Notes: generated by a model from the letters alone, not told the origin. A DNA stretch of 64,000 nucleotides from Rhizobium sp. BK316 (GCF_014193695.1 NZ_JACHZR010000006.1:186001-250000); one strand, 5' to 3'; shown: positions 33,149 to 42,445, numbered from the stretch's first letter. Program-made: numbers and translations.

Positions 33149-34669
33149 CTATTCGAACCGGAATGCCAGCCGCTTGTTCGTCAGCCGCGACAATTGCTGC
33201 AGGCGGCCATCCAACCGCTCTCCGGCGAAATCGCGATATTCGTGCGGGACCACAAACTCCAGATCGAGATCGGGGGACGCGGACTTGCGGAAGGTCAGGT
33301 CGCGTACGATGCCCGGCATGGAGGCCGAGAAGAGGTAGACGACGCGCAGCATGCCGCCGAGCAGCTTGGCGCGCTCGATGAATTGCGGGCCGGCGATAGA
33401 GGCGAGCGGCGCCGTCGAGCCGTCGTCGTGAAGACCTTCGAAGCGATAATAATTCGTCAGCGCGATAAAGGCGCGGCCGGGATGGCTGATGCCGACGAAG
33501 GACGAGTGGGCGATGACGTTCAGCGCCTGGGCACCGCGATAATCCGGGTGAGCACGCCAGCTGATATCGGCAAGCAGGCAGGCGGCCTGGCGATAACGGC
33601 TTTCCTCTTCCGTTTCCTGCACGCCGAAGAAAGGCATCATGCGACCGGTCCAATCGGCAAGCTCGCGGGCATGTTCCGGCGAACGGGCACGCAGGATGGC
33701 AAGCTCGCCGGCAGCGGCAAGCAGCGGGTCCGACCGGCGCTCGGATTCTGACAGCAGCGAGTAGAGATAACCTTCGCGCACACCCTGCGCGGAAAAGGAA
33801 ATCACCGAAGGCTTCATGGCGTTCAGCACTTCCTTCATGGCGATGGCGCCGAAGGGCAGCAGCGAACGGCGATGCTTGGAAACCGCCTGAAGTGCAGGCT
33901 CCTTGGAATCCTTGGCGGTGACGACCTGATCCAGGAACTGCGTCATGCCTTCGAGGGAAACCTCGTAGCCCTGCATCATGTGCAGCGGATAGCGGGTGAT
34001 CTCCATGTGCAGCTTGGCGATGTTTCGCCAGGTACCGCCGACGGCGTAGAAAGTGCGCCCCTCCCCCTTGGAGAGAAGCCTGGCGGTCTTGACCTGCTTG
34101 CGGGCAAAAGCGCGCGCTTTAGAAAGCGAGCCGCCGGCATATTCGGACAGACGCAGACCGCCGAGCGGCAGGGTAATACCGCCGCTGACATCCTTTCCCC
34201 TGATATCGATCAGTTCCAGAGAGCCGCCGCCGAGATCGCCGGCTATGCCATCGGGATTGTAAAAGCCGCTAATGATGCCGAGCGACGCAAAGCGCGCCTC
34301 TTCCTCACCTGAGAGTATACGGACGTGCCGCTGCAGGATCGTCTCTGCCTGATGGATGAAATCGGGGCCGTTGCTCGCCTCACGCGCCGCAGCCGTCGCC
34401 AGCACATACATGGTGGCGGCGCGCGCCTGATCGGAGAGGGCCTTGAAGCGATGAAGGGCCTGAAGCGCCCGTGCAACGCTTTCTTCATCCATCTTGCCGG
34501 TGAGAGCTATGCCCTTGCCGAGGCCACAAAGGACCTTTTCGTTGAAGAGGATGGTGGGCGAACGCGACAGACCTTCGTAGACGACCAGACGGATGGAGTT
34601 CGATCCGATATCGACAACGGAGACCGGGGCGATACCCGGAAGTCGCCCCTGGGCTTCAGATTCAACCAT
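33149..34669 (-). CDS. ppx: Exopolyphosphatase (Ppx/GppA family)
   Basis: Ppx removes terminal phosphates from polyphosphate. The 506-residue protein has the actin-like ATPase fold motifs VSVVDIGSNSIRLVVYEG (phosphate 1) and GIAGDLGGGSLELIDI (phosphate 2), with the catalytic Glu region in RILSGEEEARFASLGI. The C-terminal HD-like region contains ACLLADISWRAHPDYRG. It follows ppk by 10 bases on the same strand, the usual pairing of synthesis and breakdown enzymes. Its length is normal for the alphaproteobacterial type. Confidence 0.95.
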   Translation of the reverse strand: MVESEAQGRLPGIAPVSVVDIGSNSIRLVVYEGLSRSPTILFNEKVLCGLGKGIALTGKMDEESVARALQALHRFKALSDQARAATMYVLATAAAREASNGPDFIHQAETILQRHVRILSGEEEARFASLGIISGFYNPDGIAGDLGGGSLELIDIRGKDVSGGITLPLGGLRLSEYAGGSLSKARAFARKQVKTARLLSKGEGRTFYAVGGTWRNIAKLHMEITRYPLHMMQGYEVSLEGMTQFLDQVVTAKDSKEPALQAVSKHRRSLLPFGAIAMKEVLNAMKPSVISFSAQGVREGYLYSLLSESERRSDPLLAAAGELAILRARSPEHARELADWTGRMMPFFGVQETEEESRYRQAACLLADISWRAHPDYRGAQALNVIAHSSFVGISHPGRAFIALTNYYRFEGLHDDGSTAPLASIAGPQFIERAKLLGGMLRVVYLFSASMPGIVRDLTFRKSASPDLDLEFVVPHEYRDFAGERLDGRLQQLSRLTNKRLAFRFE

Positions 34670-34679
34670 TAGGTCCAGT

Positions 34680-36884
34680 TTACTTGTTGTTTCGGCCTTC
34701 GAGCAGACCGGCGATCAGCTTCGGCGCACTCGATTTCAGAGCTTCACCGCGGCCGGACAGGCTGGGATTGGTCATGAAATATTGCTGCGCGTTAAACGGT
34801 TCTTCGCCCTTGCGCACTTCCATGCGCCGTGACGTACCGTCGGGCAATATCTCGTAGCTTTGTTGGTTGTCAATCACGTTGCCGAGCATAATCTGTGACA
34901 AAACCTGCTCGTGAACGGTCGGATTTGTCAGCGGAACGAGGGTTTCGACACGACGATCGAGGTTTCTCGGCATCATGTCGGCCGAGCCGATATAGACCAG
35001 AGCCTTGTCGGACGGCAGGCCGTATCCATTGCCGAAGCAGAAGATGCGGCTGTGCTCTAGGAAGCGGCCGACGATCGATTTGACGCGGATCTTATCGGAG
35101 AGGCCCGGCACCTGCGGACGCAGGCAGCAGATGCCGCGAACGACGAGATCGATCTCAACGCCGGCACGGCTCGCCGTATAGAGCGCGTCGATGATGTCAG
35201 GGTCAACAAGCGAATTCATCTTCATCCAGATGGCTGCCGGACGACCGTTGCGGGCGTGCTCGATCTCTTCGTTGATGTGGCGAAGGATGCGCGGGCGCAG
35301 CGTGTAGGGCGAAACGGCAAGCTTCATCCCTTCTTCCGGCTCACCGTAACCGGTGATGAAGTTGAAGATGTTGGCCATATCGTGGGCGATCACAGGATTG
35401 CACGTGAAGAAGGACAGGTCGGTATAGATCTTCGCGGTGATCGGATGATAGTTGCCGGTGCCGAGATGGCAGTAGGTGCGCAGCTTGCCCTCTTCGCGGC
35501 GCACGACCAGCGACATCTTGGCGTGGGTCTTGAGCTCGATGAAACCGAAGACGACCTGCACGCCGGCGCGCTCCAGGTCGCGCGCCCAGCGGATATTGGC
35601 TTCTTCGTCGAAGCGGGCCTTGAGCTCCACCAGCGCCGTCACCGACTTGCCGGCCTCGGCGGCGTCGACGAGAGCGCGCACGATCGGGCTGTCATTGGAG
35701 GTACGGTAGAGCGTCTGCTTTATCGCCAGAACGTCAGGATCGCGCGCAGCCTGGAGAAGGAACTGGACCACCACGTCGAAAGACTCGTAGGGATGATGGA
35801 CCACCATGTCCTTTTCGCGGATAGCGGCAAAGCAATCACCGGCGTGTTCACGGACACGTTCTGGAAATCGCGCATTGTAGGGCGGAAAGCGCAGGTCGTC
35901 GCGCGGCGCCTTGGTGATTTCCGAGAGTGTGTTCAGCGCCAGAAGGCCGGGCAAAACGGCAACGCGGTTATCCGGAATGCTGAGTGCCTGGACCACGAAC
36001 TGGCGCAGCGAAGCCGGCATCTCGGAATCCGTCTCGATACGGATGACCTTGCCGCGGCGGCGGCGCTTCAGCGCGGTCTCGAAGAAGCGGACGAGATCTT
36101 CGGCCTCTTCCTCGACCTCGATATCGCTGTCTCTGATGACGCGGAACGTACCCGAGCCCTGCACCTCGTAACCCGGATAAAGCCGGTGGATGAAGATGTT
36201 GGCGACATCTTCGAGCGTGATGTAGCGGATCGTGCTGCGGTCATCAGGCAGGCGGATGAAACGGTCGAGTGCCGGCGGCAGACGCAGCAGCGCCGTCATC
36301 GGCTCGCGGCCATTGCGGCTGACAAGCTGCAGGCCGATCGAGAAGCCGAGGTTCGGAATGAATGGGAACGGATGAGCAGGATCGATGGACAGCGGCGTCA
36401 GCACCGGGAAGATCGACTGCTCGAACTCGTTTGCCAGCCACTGACGGTCGGAATCGCTCAGCGCGCCGGGGCGTACGATCAGGATGTCTTCCTTGGCGAG
36501 ATATTGCTGCAGGACGGCAAGCGAGGCCTGCTGTTCCATCTGCAGATGATCGATCTCGCTGAGGATCGAGTCCAGCTGCTCGGCGGGCGTGCGGCCATCC
36601 GGACTCTTGATCACGATGCTCTGGCGCACCTGGCCTTCGAGGCCGGCAACGCGCACCATGAAGAATTCGTCGAGGTTGGCAGCCGAGATCGACAGGAAAC
36701 GCACGCGCTCAAGCAGCGGATGCTCGGTGTTCAGCGTCTCTTCGAGGACGCGGCGGTTGAACTGCAGCCAGGAGAATTCGCGGTTGATGAAGCGCTCGGG
36801 GCTGGAGAGAAGCTGGTCCAGCGGCGGCAGGTCTGTGCTGTTATCCGGGGCGAGTTCCTGATGTTCCTGGTATGCGCTGTCCAT
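34680..36884 (-). CDS. ppk: Polyphosphate kinase 1
   Basis: Ppk1 reversibly builds polyphosphate from ATP. The 734-residue protein has FINREFSWLQFNRRVLEETL at the start, an N-terminal bundle, and in the catalytic domains DPDVLAIKQTLYRTSNDSPI and ARFDEEANIRWARDLERAG. The autophosphorylated His is in FIELKTHAKMSLVVRREEG, and RTYCHLGTGNYHPITAKIYT D follows. The C-terminal half has IGSADMMPRNLDRRVETLVP. It heads the ppk-ppx pair; hdaA lies upstream on the same strand. Confidence 0.97.
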   Translation of the reverse strand: MDSAYQEHQELAPDNSTDLPPLDQLLSSPERFINREFSWLQFNRRVLEETLNTEHPLLERVRFLSISAANLDEFFMVRVAGLEGQVRQSIVIKSPDGRTPAEQLDSILSEIDHLQMEQQASLAVLQQYLAKEDILIVRPGALSDSDRQWLANEFEQSIFPVLTPLSIDPAHPFPFIPNLGFSIGLQLVSRNGREPMTALLRLPPALDRFIRLPDDRSTIRYITLEDVANIFIHRLYPGYEVQGSGTFRVIRDSDIEVEEEAEDLVRFFETALKRRRRGKVIRIETDSEMPASLRQFVVQALSIPDNRVAVLPGLLALNTLSEITKAPRDDLRFPPYNARFPERVREHAGDCFAAIREKDMVVHHPYESFDVVVQFLLQAARDPDVLAIKQTLYRTSNDSPIVRALVDAAEAGKSVTALVELKARFDEEANIRWARDLERAGVQVVFGFIELKTHAKMSLVVRREEGKLRTYCHLGTGNYHPITAKIYTDLSFFTCNPVIAHDMANIFNFITGYGEPEEGMKLAVSPYTLRPRILRHINEEIEHARNGRPAAIWMKMNSLVDPDIIDALYTASRAGVEIDLVVRGICCLRPQVPGLSDKIRVKSIVGRFLEHSRIFCFGNGYGLPSDKALVYIGSADMMPRNLDRRVETLVPLTNPTVHEQVLSQIMLGNVIDNQQSYEILPDGTSRRMEVRKGEEPFNAQQYFMTNPSLSGRGEALKSSAPKLIAGLLEGRNNK

Positions 36885-36949
36885 GGTCCACTCACCCCGC
36901 TTTCAATCGCTTTGGCGAATATATCAGTTTCACGACGGAACTGTGACAG

Positions 36950-37663
36950 TCAATCGCCCGAGCCGGAATTGCCCAATTCATTCAATACTTCGGCAGCGAG
37001 AGTGCGAGTAATTCCCGTGCCCCTGGAAAGCGCCAGCCGATCCAGCCTTTCGACAATCGTCTGGGCGGCGTTGAGCGACCGCTCCATGCGATTGACGATA
37101 TAAAGGACGAGTTTGTCATCTATATAAAGCTGCCGGTCGGCAAAGAGCTTGACGATGACCTGCGACAACAATTCCTCATCGGGCTCGCCGATCTCGACGA
37201 CAGTCGCAGCCTTCAGGCGCGAGCGCAGATCGGGCAACGTGACCGGCCAGGACATGGGCCAGAGGCGGCTCGTCATCAGGAGACTGGTGCCGTTTTCCCG
37301 CACGCTGTTGATGACGTGGAAGAGCGTGGCGTCATCGAAACCCGCGCGGTCGACATCCTCGAAAAGGACGGGGCCGTTTGCGGCCACGACCGCGGCATCG
37401 GAACCAGCCTGAGGATGGATGATTTCCGCCCCGCTCAATTCCTTCCAGATGCCGGCGAGATGCGATTTGCCGGAGCCGACAGGACCGGCAAGGATGACGA
37501 CTGGCGATGGCCAGTTCGGCCAGGCATCGACGATCGAAACCGCGGCAGCGAGACGTTCCGACACCAGGAGGTCGTCGCGGCCGGTTGCAGCGTCATGCGA
37601 AAAGGCCAAAGGAAGCTGTTCTCCGGCCCTGCGCTTCGGATCAGCGTTCTTCACGTCATTCAT
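36950..37663 (-). CDS. hdaA: HdaA-like DnaA-family replication regulator
   Basis: Hda proteins stimulate hydrolysis of DnaA-bound ATP at the replication clamp and so limit initiation. The 237-residue product contains a DnaA domain III AAA+ core with the Walker A form ILAGPVGSGKSHLAGIW, Walker B-like PVLFEDVDRAGFDD, and a C-terminal lid with VNRMERSLNAAQTIVERLDR LALSRG. It has no domain IV for DnaA boxes. Near the start QLPLAFSHDA is the clamp-binding motif (QLPL). I chose ATG 37663 (MNDVKNADPKRR); it overlaps the perM stop by 8 bases. This position between perM and ppk is usual in rhizobia. Confidence 0.92.
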   Translation of the reverse strand: MNDVKNADPKRRAGEQLPLAFSHDAATGRDDLLVSERLAAAVSIVDAWPNWPSPVVILAGPVGSGKSHLAGIWKELSGAEIIHPQAGSDAAVVAANGPVLFEDVDRAGFDDATLFHVINSVRENGTSLLMTSRLWPMSWPVTLPDLRSRLKAATVVEIGEPDEELLSQVIVKLFADRQLYIDDKLVLYIVNRMERSLNAAQTIVERLDRLALSRGTGITRTLAAEVLNELGNSGSGD

Positions 37664-38780
37664 CGGAAACAGATTTCGTCTTCCCGGCCTGGCCGCTTGG
37701 CAACCTGCCATAGTAGAGATCGCTTTGAAGGTAGCGCGAAAGCGCGAAGCGGACAAGGACGCCGACAGCAGCAGCGGCCGGCACCGCGATCAGCAGGCCG
37801 ACGAAACCGAAGAGCGCACCGAAGGCAAAGAGCGCAAACATCAGCCAGACGGGGTGCAGGCCGACGCTGGAGCCGACGAGCTTTGGCTGCAGGATGTTAC
37901 CTTCGAGAAACTGGCCGCTGAAGAAGACGGCGAGAACAGCGACGATCCAGATATAATCGGGCCAGAACTGGACGATCGCCACGCCGATTGCGAGCACAAG
38001 CCCGACCATCGAGCCGACATAGGGGATGAAGCTGATCATGCCGGCGAACAGCCCGATGAGCAGGCCGAAATTCAGGCCTACGATCGAGAGGCCAACAGCA
38101 TAATAAATGCCGAGGATGAGGCAAAGCGAACCCTGCCCTCTGATAAAGCCGGCAATCGCCTGATCCATCTCCCTGGCAATCTGGCGCACGTCGTTCACGT
38201 AATCGCGCGGCACCCACTGATCGACCTTGGCGACCATACGATCCCAATCGAGCAGGATATAGAAGGCGACAACCGGCGTGATGACGAGCAGCGAGATGAC
38301 GTCGACGATCGCCTTGCCGGAATTCCAGATCTGGGCAAAGAGCCCCGTCAGGAAACCCATGCCTTCCGACAGGATGGTGGAGAAATTATTCTTGATCGTG
38401 CCGAGCTGGCTTTTGATCCAGCCGGGCAGCACGGAATCCTGGTAATCGGTGATGAATTGCTGCAGCAGGGTGATATAGCCCGGCAGGCGCTGGGCGAAAT
38501 CGTTGAACTGGGTGATGAGTACGGGAATGAGGATCATCAGCGCCAGCGCAAAGACGATGACGAAGGCCACCAGAATGACGATGGTCGCCATCAGGCGGCT
38601 CAAACCCAGCCGCTCCAGCCTGTCGGCCACCGGATCGAGAAAATAAGCGATCGTCATGCCGGCAATGAAGGGCAGCAGAATCGAGCTGAAGATGTAAAGG
38701 AAGGCGACGAAGACGAGCAGAACCGCCACCCAGAAGATGACCTGGCGCTTCAGTATCGTTCCGCTGACCTGTTGTGGCAT
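37656..38780 (-). CDS. AI-2E/PerM-family transporter
   Basis: The 374-residue inner-membrane protein belongs to the AI-2E (PerM/TqsA) family. It has about eight helices, with the paired first segments FWVAVLLVFVAFLYIFSSIL and FIAGMTIAYFLDPVADRLER, and the conserved IGLFAGMISFIPYVGSMVGL and LVGSSVGLHPVWLMFALFAF GALFGFVGLLIAVP regions. The substrate is not known; members export signals or ions. The gene overlaps the hdaA start by 8 bases, so the two are coupled, and it diverges from purM. Confidence 0.92.
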   Translation of the reverse strand: MPQQVSGTILKRQVIFWVAVLLVFVAFLYIFSSILLPFIAGMTIAYFLDPVADRLERLGLSRLMATIVILVAFVIVFALALMILIPVLITQFNDFAQRLPGYITLLQQFITDYQDSVLPGWIKSQLGTIKNNFSTILSEGMGFLTGLFAQIWNSGKAIVDVISLLVITPVVAFYILLDWDRMVAKVDQWVPRDYVNDVRQIAREMDQAIAGFIRGQGSLCLILGIYYAVGLSIVGLNFGLLIGLFAGMISFIPYVGSMVGLVLAIGVAIVQFWPDYIWIVAVLAVFFSGQFLEGNILQPKLVGSSVGLHPVWLMFALFAFGALFGFVGLLIAVPAAAAVGVLVRFALSRYLQSDLYYGRLPSGQAGKTKSVSDE

Positions 38781-39004
38781 CGCTTCCCCGCTGACCGCAC
38801 GCCTTGCCCGTGCCCATCCAGCACATAGGATGGAGGCGCAAAGATGGTCAACCCCGTTGCACCAAATCCGGAAAGAGCACAGGGATTAGCTGGAAAATGG
38901 GGGCTTTTCCCTTGCAACGCTTGCATAAAGCGCACTCTCATGCAATTGCGACCGGCATGTGACGCGGTCTTTTATCCGCAGCTTCAAATCCTCTGGAGAT
39001 CATC

Positions 39005-40078
39005 ATGAGCCAGTCTGGAAGAAACGGTCTGACCTACAGCGATGCAGGCGTCGACATCGATGCCGGCAACCTGATGGTGGAGAAGATCAAGCCAGCCGTG
39101 CGTTCCACGCGCCGTCCAGGCGCGGATGGCGAAATCGGCGGCTTCGGCGGCCTCTTCGACCTCAAGGCTGCAGGCTTTACCGATCCGGTACTTGTTGCCG
39201 CCAATGATGGCGTCGGCACCAAGCTGAAGATCGCCATCGATGCGGATTATCACGAAACCGTCGGCATCGACCTCGTTGCCATGTGCGTCAACGATCTCGT
39301 CGTGCAGGGTGCGGAGCCGCTCTTCTTCCTCGACTATTTCGCGACCGGCAAGCTTGATCCGGATCAGGGTGCAGCCATCGTCGGCGGGATCGCTGCCGGC
39401 TGCCGCGAGGCGGGTTGTGCGCTGATCGGCGGCGAAACGGCCGAAATGCCGGGCATGTATTCCTCCGGCGATTATGATCTCGCCGGTTTTGCGGTGGGTG
39501 CCGCCGAGCGCGGCAAGCTGCTGCCGTCGGGCGATATCGCAGAAGGTGATGTTATCATCGGCCTTTCCTCCTCCGGCGTCCACTCCAACGGTTTTTCGCT
39601 GGTGCGCAAGATCGTTTCGCTTTCCGGCCTCGGCTGGGATGCGCCGGCCCCGTTTGCCGAAGGCAAGAAGCTCGGCGAAGCATTGCTGACGCCAACCCGC
39701 ATTTATGTGAAGCCGCTGCTGAAAGCGATCCGCGAGACGGGTGCGCTGAAGGCGCTCGCCCACATTACCGGCGGCGGTTTCCCGGAGAATATTCCGCGCG
39801 TGCTGCCGAAGCATCTCGCTGCCGAGATTGATCTCTCCGCCGTCGAAGCTCCGCCAGTCTTCTCGTGGCTGGCCAGGACGGGCGGCGTCGAAGCCACGGA
39901 AATGCTGCGCACCTTCAACTGCGGCATCGGCATGATCGTCGTCGTCGCGCAAGAGAATGTTGCCGCGGTCTCCCGGGTGCTCGAAGCGGAAGGTGAAAAG
40001 GTGGTGGCGCTCGGCCGCATGGTCGCCCGCGCCGAAGGCGCTGCCGGCACAATCTATAAGGGCACGCTCGCCCTATGA
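39005..40078 (+). CDS. purM: Phosphoribosylformylglycinamidine cyclo-ligase
   Basis: PurM closes the imidazole ring of purines (formation of AIR, using ATP). The 357-residue protein shows the AIR synthase features: TYSDAGVDIDAGNLMVEKIK, LVAANDGVGTKLKIAID, AMCVNDLVVQGAEPLFFLDY and GCALIGGETAEMPGMYSSGD, and later LAHITGGGFPENIPRVLP. GGAG precedes the ATG. It is followed by purN with a four-base overlap (ATGA), the standard purMN unit. It diverges from perM, and the 220-base spacer has AT-rich sequence suitable for a promoter. Confidence 0.97.
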   Translation: MSQSGRNGLTYSDAGVDIDAGNLMVEKIKPAVRSTRRPGADGEIGGFGGLFDLKAAGFTDPVLVAANDGVGTKLKIAIDADYHETVGIDLVAMCVNDLVVQGAEPLFFLDYFATGKLDPDQGAAIVGGIAAGCREAGCALIGGETAEMPGMYSSGDYDLAGFAVGAAERGKLLPSGDIAEGDVIIGLSSSGVHSNGFSLVRKIVSLSGLGWDAPAPFAEGKKLGEALLTPTRIYVKPLLKAIRETGALKALAHITGGGFPENIPRVLPKHLAAEIDLSAVEAPPVFSWLARTGGVEATEMLRTFNCGIGMIVVVAQENVAAVSRVLEAEGEKVVALGRMVARAEGAAGTIYKGTLAL

Positions 40079-40740
40079 GCTCGCCGCGCAAACGCACCGT
40101 CGTCTTCATTTCCGGCAGCGGCTCCAACATGATGGCGCTGGTGCAGGCGGCAAAGGCTGCGGATTATCCTGCCGAGATCGTCGGCGTGATCTCCGACAAG
40201 GCGGACGCGGGCGGGCTTGCCAAGGCGGCGGCGGAGGGCATTCCGACCTTCGCCTTCGTGCGCAAGGACTATGCGAGCAAGGACGAGCATGAGGCGGCAA
40301 TCTTTGCCGCTCTCGATGAGCTTTCGCCTGATATCATTTGCCTTGCCGGCTATATGCGGCTCCTGTCAGCCGCCTTCATCCAGCGCCATGAGGGTCGGAT
40401 CCTCAATATCCACCCTTCCCTTCTGCCGCTGTTTCCCGGGCTGCACACGCATCAGCGGGCGATCGACGCCGGCATGCGGATCGCCGGCTGCACCGTGCAT
40501 TTCGTCACCGAAGGCATGGATGAAGGCCCGGCCATCGGCCAAGCCGCCGTGCCTGTACTTGCGGGCGATACGGCAGAAGCGCTGGCAGGACGCATACTGA
40601 CCATCGAGCATCAGCTCTATCCGCAGGCGCTCAAGCTCTTTGCTGAAGGCAAGGTGAAGATGGAAGGCGGCAAGGCGGTCGGGGCGGCAGCTTCCACTGC
40701 CGCCACCAAACCCCAGCTTATTTCGCTGATCGGCGACTAG
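40075..40740 (+). CDS. purN: Phosphoribosylglycinamide formyltransferase
   Basis: PurN formylates GAR with 10-formyltetrahydrofolate. The 221-residue protein begins TVVFISGSGSNMMALVQAAK (ribonucleotide site), and has the catalytic motif region ILNIHPSLLPLFPGLHTHQR AI and AGCTVHFVTEGMDEGPAI with the essential Asn, His and Asp. The start overlaps the purM stop. The last 20 residues (GAAASTAATKPQ) are a low-complexity tail. A Rhizobium-type repeat follows the stop at once. Confidence 0.97.
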   Translation: MSSPRKRTVVFISGSGSNMMALVQAAKAADYPAEIVGVISDKADAGGLAKAAAEGIPTFAFVRKDYASKDEHEAAIFAALDELSPDIICLAGYMRLLSAAFIQRHEGRILNIHPSLLPLFPGLHTHQRAIDAGMRIAGCTVHFVTEGMDEGPAIGQAAVPVLAGDTAEALAGRILTIEHQLYPQALKLFAEGKVKMEGGKAVGAAASTAATKPQLISLIGD

Positions 40741-40845
40741 AGCACTTTCGTTTTTCTTCGAATCACGAAAGCGCTCTATCTGCTTGTTTTTACGCAATTC
40801 CGGACGCAAAACCGCTGCACACTTTTGCTGGAATTGTTCTAAACC
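40741..40845. repeat. Modular Rhizobium-type intergenic repeat after purN
   Basis: AGAGCACTTTCGTTTTTCTTCG and its partner CGAATCACGAAAGCGCTCT form the first hairpin (split here as 40739-40775). The second module begins TTTTTACGCAATTCCGG and runs through CGCAAAACCGCTGCACAC to GCTGGAATTGTTCT, with CAATTCC / GGAATTG able to pair. Copies of this kind are frequent between genes in Rhizobium genomes. It separates purN from the converging phnM. Confidence 0.7.
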
Positions 40846-40851
40846 CTGACC

Positions 40852-42021
40852 TCAGGCCGCAAGGGCCTGAAGCGGGTGCAGCGTGCCGTCGCTATAGACG
40901 AACTGGCCGCCACGGAAGGTGGCGCGGATGCGATGGACATCGCCCGGCTCGATGACAACGAGATCGGCGCGCTGGCCAACGGCGATCTCGCCGCGGTCCA
41001 TCAGGCCGGCGGAACGGGCGGCATTCGCCGTCGCCATGGCGACGGCGCCGGGAAGACCACCCTCAACCATTTCCGCCAGCTTAAAGATGCCGGGCACGAA
41101 GGCAGCCGGATGGTAATCGGCAGCGATCACCGTCAGCAGGCCGGCCTTTGCGGCATCGAGCGCGCTCAGATTGCCGGACATGGATTTGCCGCGCAGTGCA
41201 TTCGGTGCGCCCATCAGTGTCCAGAGGCCGCGGCGGCGGGCTTCTTCAGCGGCCGGCAGCGTGACCGGGAATTCGCTGATCGTGACGCCGAGATCGAACA
41301 TTTCGATGACCTTTTCGACGCTGTCATCGTCATGCGAGGCGAGCGAGAGACCGTGCTTCTTCGCGAGCGCGACGATATCCTTCAGCTTGGCGTCGATTTC
41401 CGGGTTGTCACGCATAGCGATGCGCTTGGCGACGACCTCGGCGGCCATTTCCTCCGATATGGCGCGGCGCTCGGAAATGCTCAGGATATAGCTCTTGATG
41501 TCGTTGTACTGGCCCTGCCCCGGTGTGTGGTCGGTCAACGAGACCATGTCGATATCGCCGGCTTCCAGCAGGCGCTCCAACGCCGGTGCCGCACCGATGT
41601 TGGTGATCTCGTAGCGGGCATGGACACGGTGATCGATCAGCAGGTTATCGCGCAGCGTGTTGATGCCCTCGATGACGGCCGAGGTCGTTTCCAGCGAACG
41701 GACATGGCCGTAGACGCTTTCCGTCGCGAAGGAGACGGCGGCAAAAGCCGTCGTTACGCCGGCAGCGGCAAGCTTCTTGTCGAGTTCGTGGATACCGAAA
41801 TCGATCGGCATATGGGCGTTCGGGCGCGGGGCGATCTCGCGCTCGATCATATCGCCGTGCAGATCGACGAAACCGGGCATCAGCAGGCGTCCGCCGCCGT
41901 CGATGACGGCATTGGCGACCGGCTCCGGCCTGATTTCGGCGATCACGCCGTCTTCAACACGCACGGAACCTTCGCTCACCACCTCGTCTGGGAGAACGAG
42001 GGTGAAATTGCTGAGCCACAT
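40852..42021 (-). CDS. phnM: PhnM-like alpha-D-ribose 1-methylphosphonate 5-triphosphate diphosphatase
   Basis: PhnM removes pyrophosphate in the C-P lyase pathway for phosphonate use. The 389-residue protein is an amidohydrolase: the metal site starts LLMPGFVDLHGDMIEREIAP RPNA, where PhnM has DxHxD-type ligands followed by ERE, then LIDHRVHARYEI and LASHDDDSVEKVIEMFDLGV. The end TANAARSAGLMDRGEIAVGQ RADLVVIEPG is the family close. AGGAG precedes ATG 42021. None of the other phn genes is in this window, so this is a stand-alone copy; a related amidohydrolase role cannot be excluded. Confidence 0.88.
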   Translation of the reverse strand: MWLSNFTLVLPDEVVSEGSVRVEDGVIAEIRPEPVANAVIDGGGRLLMPGFVDLHGDMIEREIAPRPNAHMPIDFGIHELDKKLAAAGVTTAFAAVSFATESVYGHVRSLETTSAVIEGINTLRDNLLIDHRVHARYEITNIGAAPALERLLEAGDIDMVSLTDHTPGQGQYNDIKSYILSISERRAISEEMAAEVVAKRIAMRDNPEIDAKLKDIVALAKKHGLSLASHDDDSVEKVIEMFDLGVTISEFPVTLPAAEEARRRGLWTLMGAPNALRGKSMSGNLSALDAAKAGLLTVIAADYHPAAFVPGIFKLAEMVEGGLPGAVAMATANAARSAGLMDRGEIAVGQRADLVVIEPGDVHRIRATFRGGQFVYSDGTLHPLQALAA

Positions 42022-42138
42022 GGGCTTTCTCCTGACCGTATCCGATGATTGTTGAAGGGCAGCGCTTAGTCCTGCTTCGTGACAATTGCATGAAGGGCTC
42101 CGAATTTCGAGCACTCGATTTTCGATCCGAGAGCCTCC

Positions 42139-42162
42139 ACTTGGTCAACAAGTTGACCAAGT
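42139..42162. promoter_or_regulatory. Operator-like palindrome before the Phd/VapC pair
   Basis: ACTTGGTCAAC (42139-42149) and GTTGACCAAGT (42152-42162) are perfect 11-base arms around AA. The site lies 44 bases before the antitoxin start, where toxin-antitoxin complexes usually bind. Confidence 0.7.
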
Positions 42163-42205
42163 TCTTCGACTACCTTAAATTGGAGAGGTAAAAAGGGTAC
42201 GCTCC

Positions 42206-42445
42206 ATGACAATCAAGGTTAAAGTAGCAGAAGCGAAAACCCATCTTTCCGAACTCCTGACGAAGGTAGAGGCGGGCGAGGATGTGGTCATCTCACGCGG
42301 CAATCACGTGGTGGCGCGCATCGTCAAGATTGATGACCGTCGCGAGCGGCTGGAAACTATCCGCGCATTGCGAGCAGAGCGGATGGAGCGTGCGACAGCC
42401 ACAGCGGCCGAAATTCAGGACTGGCGTCGCGAAGGCCAGCGCTGA
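42206..42445 (+). CDS. Phd/YefM-family antitoxin
   Basis: The 79-residue protein starts VKVAEAKTHLSELLTKVEAG and continues EDVVISRGNHVVARIVKID, the Phd/YefM fold that binds DNA as a dimer. The C-terminal half (ETIRALRAERMERATATAAE) should be the disordered toxin-binding part. It overlaps the VapC gene by one base. With the toxin it should repress its own promoter at the palindrome upstream. Confidence 0.93.
   Translation: MTIKVKVAEAKTHLSELLTKVEAGEDVVISRGNHVVARIVKIDDRRERLETIRALRAERMERATATAAEIQDWRREGQR

Noticed and set aside
35256..37103. A 615-codon open frame opposite ppk and the hdaA end
   Set aside because: It has no known domain and its composition is that of an antisense shadow; ppk is unambiguous on the other strand.
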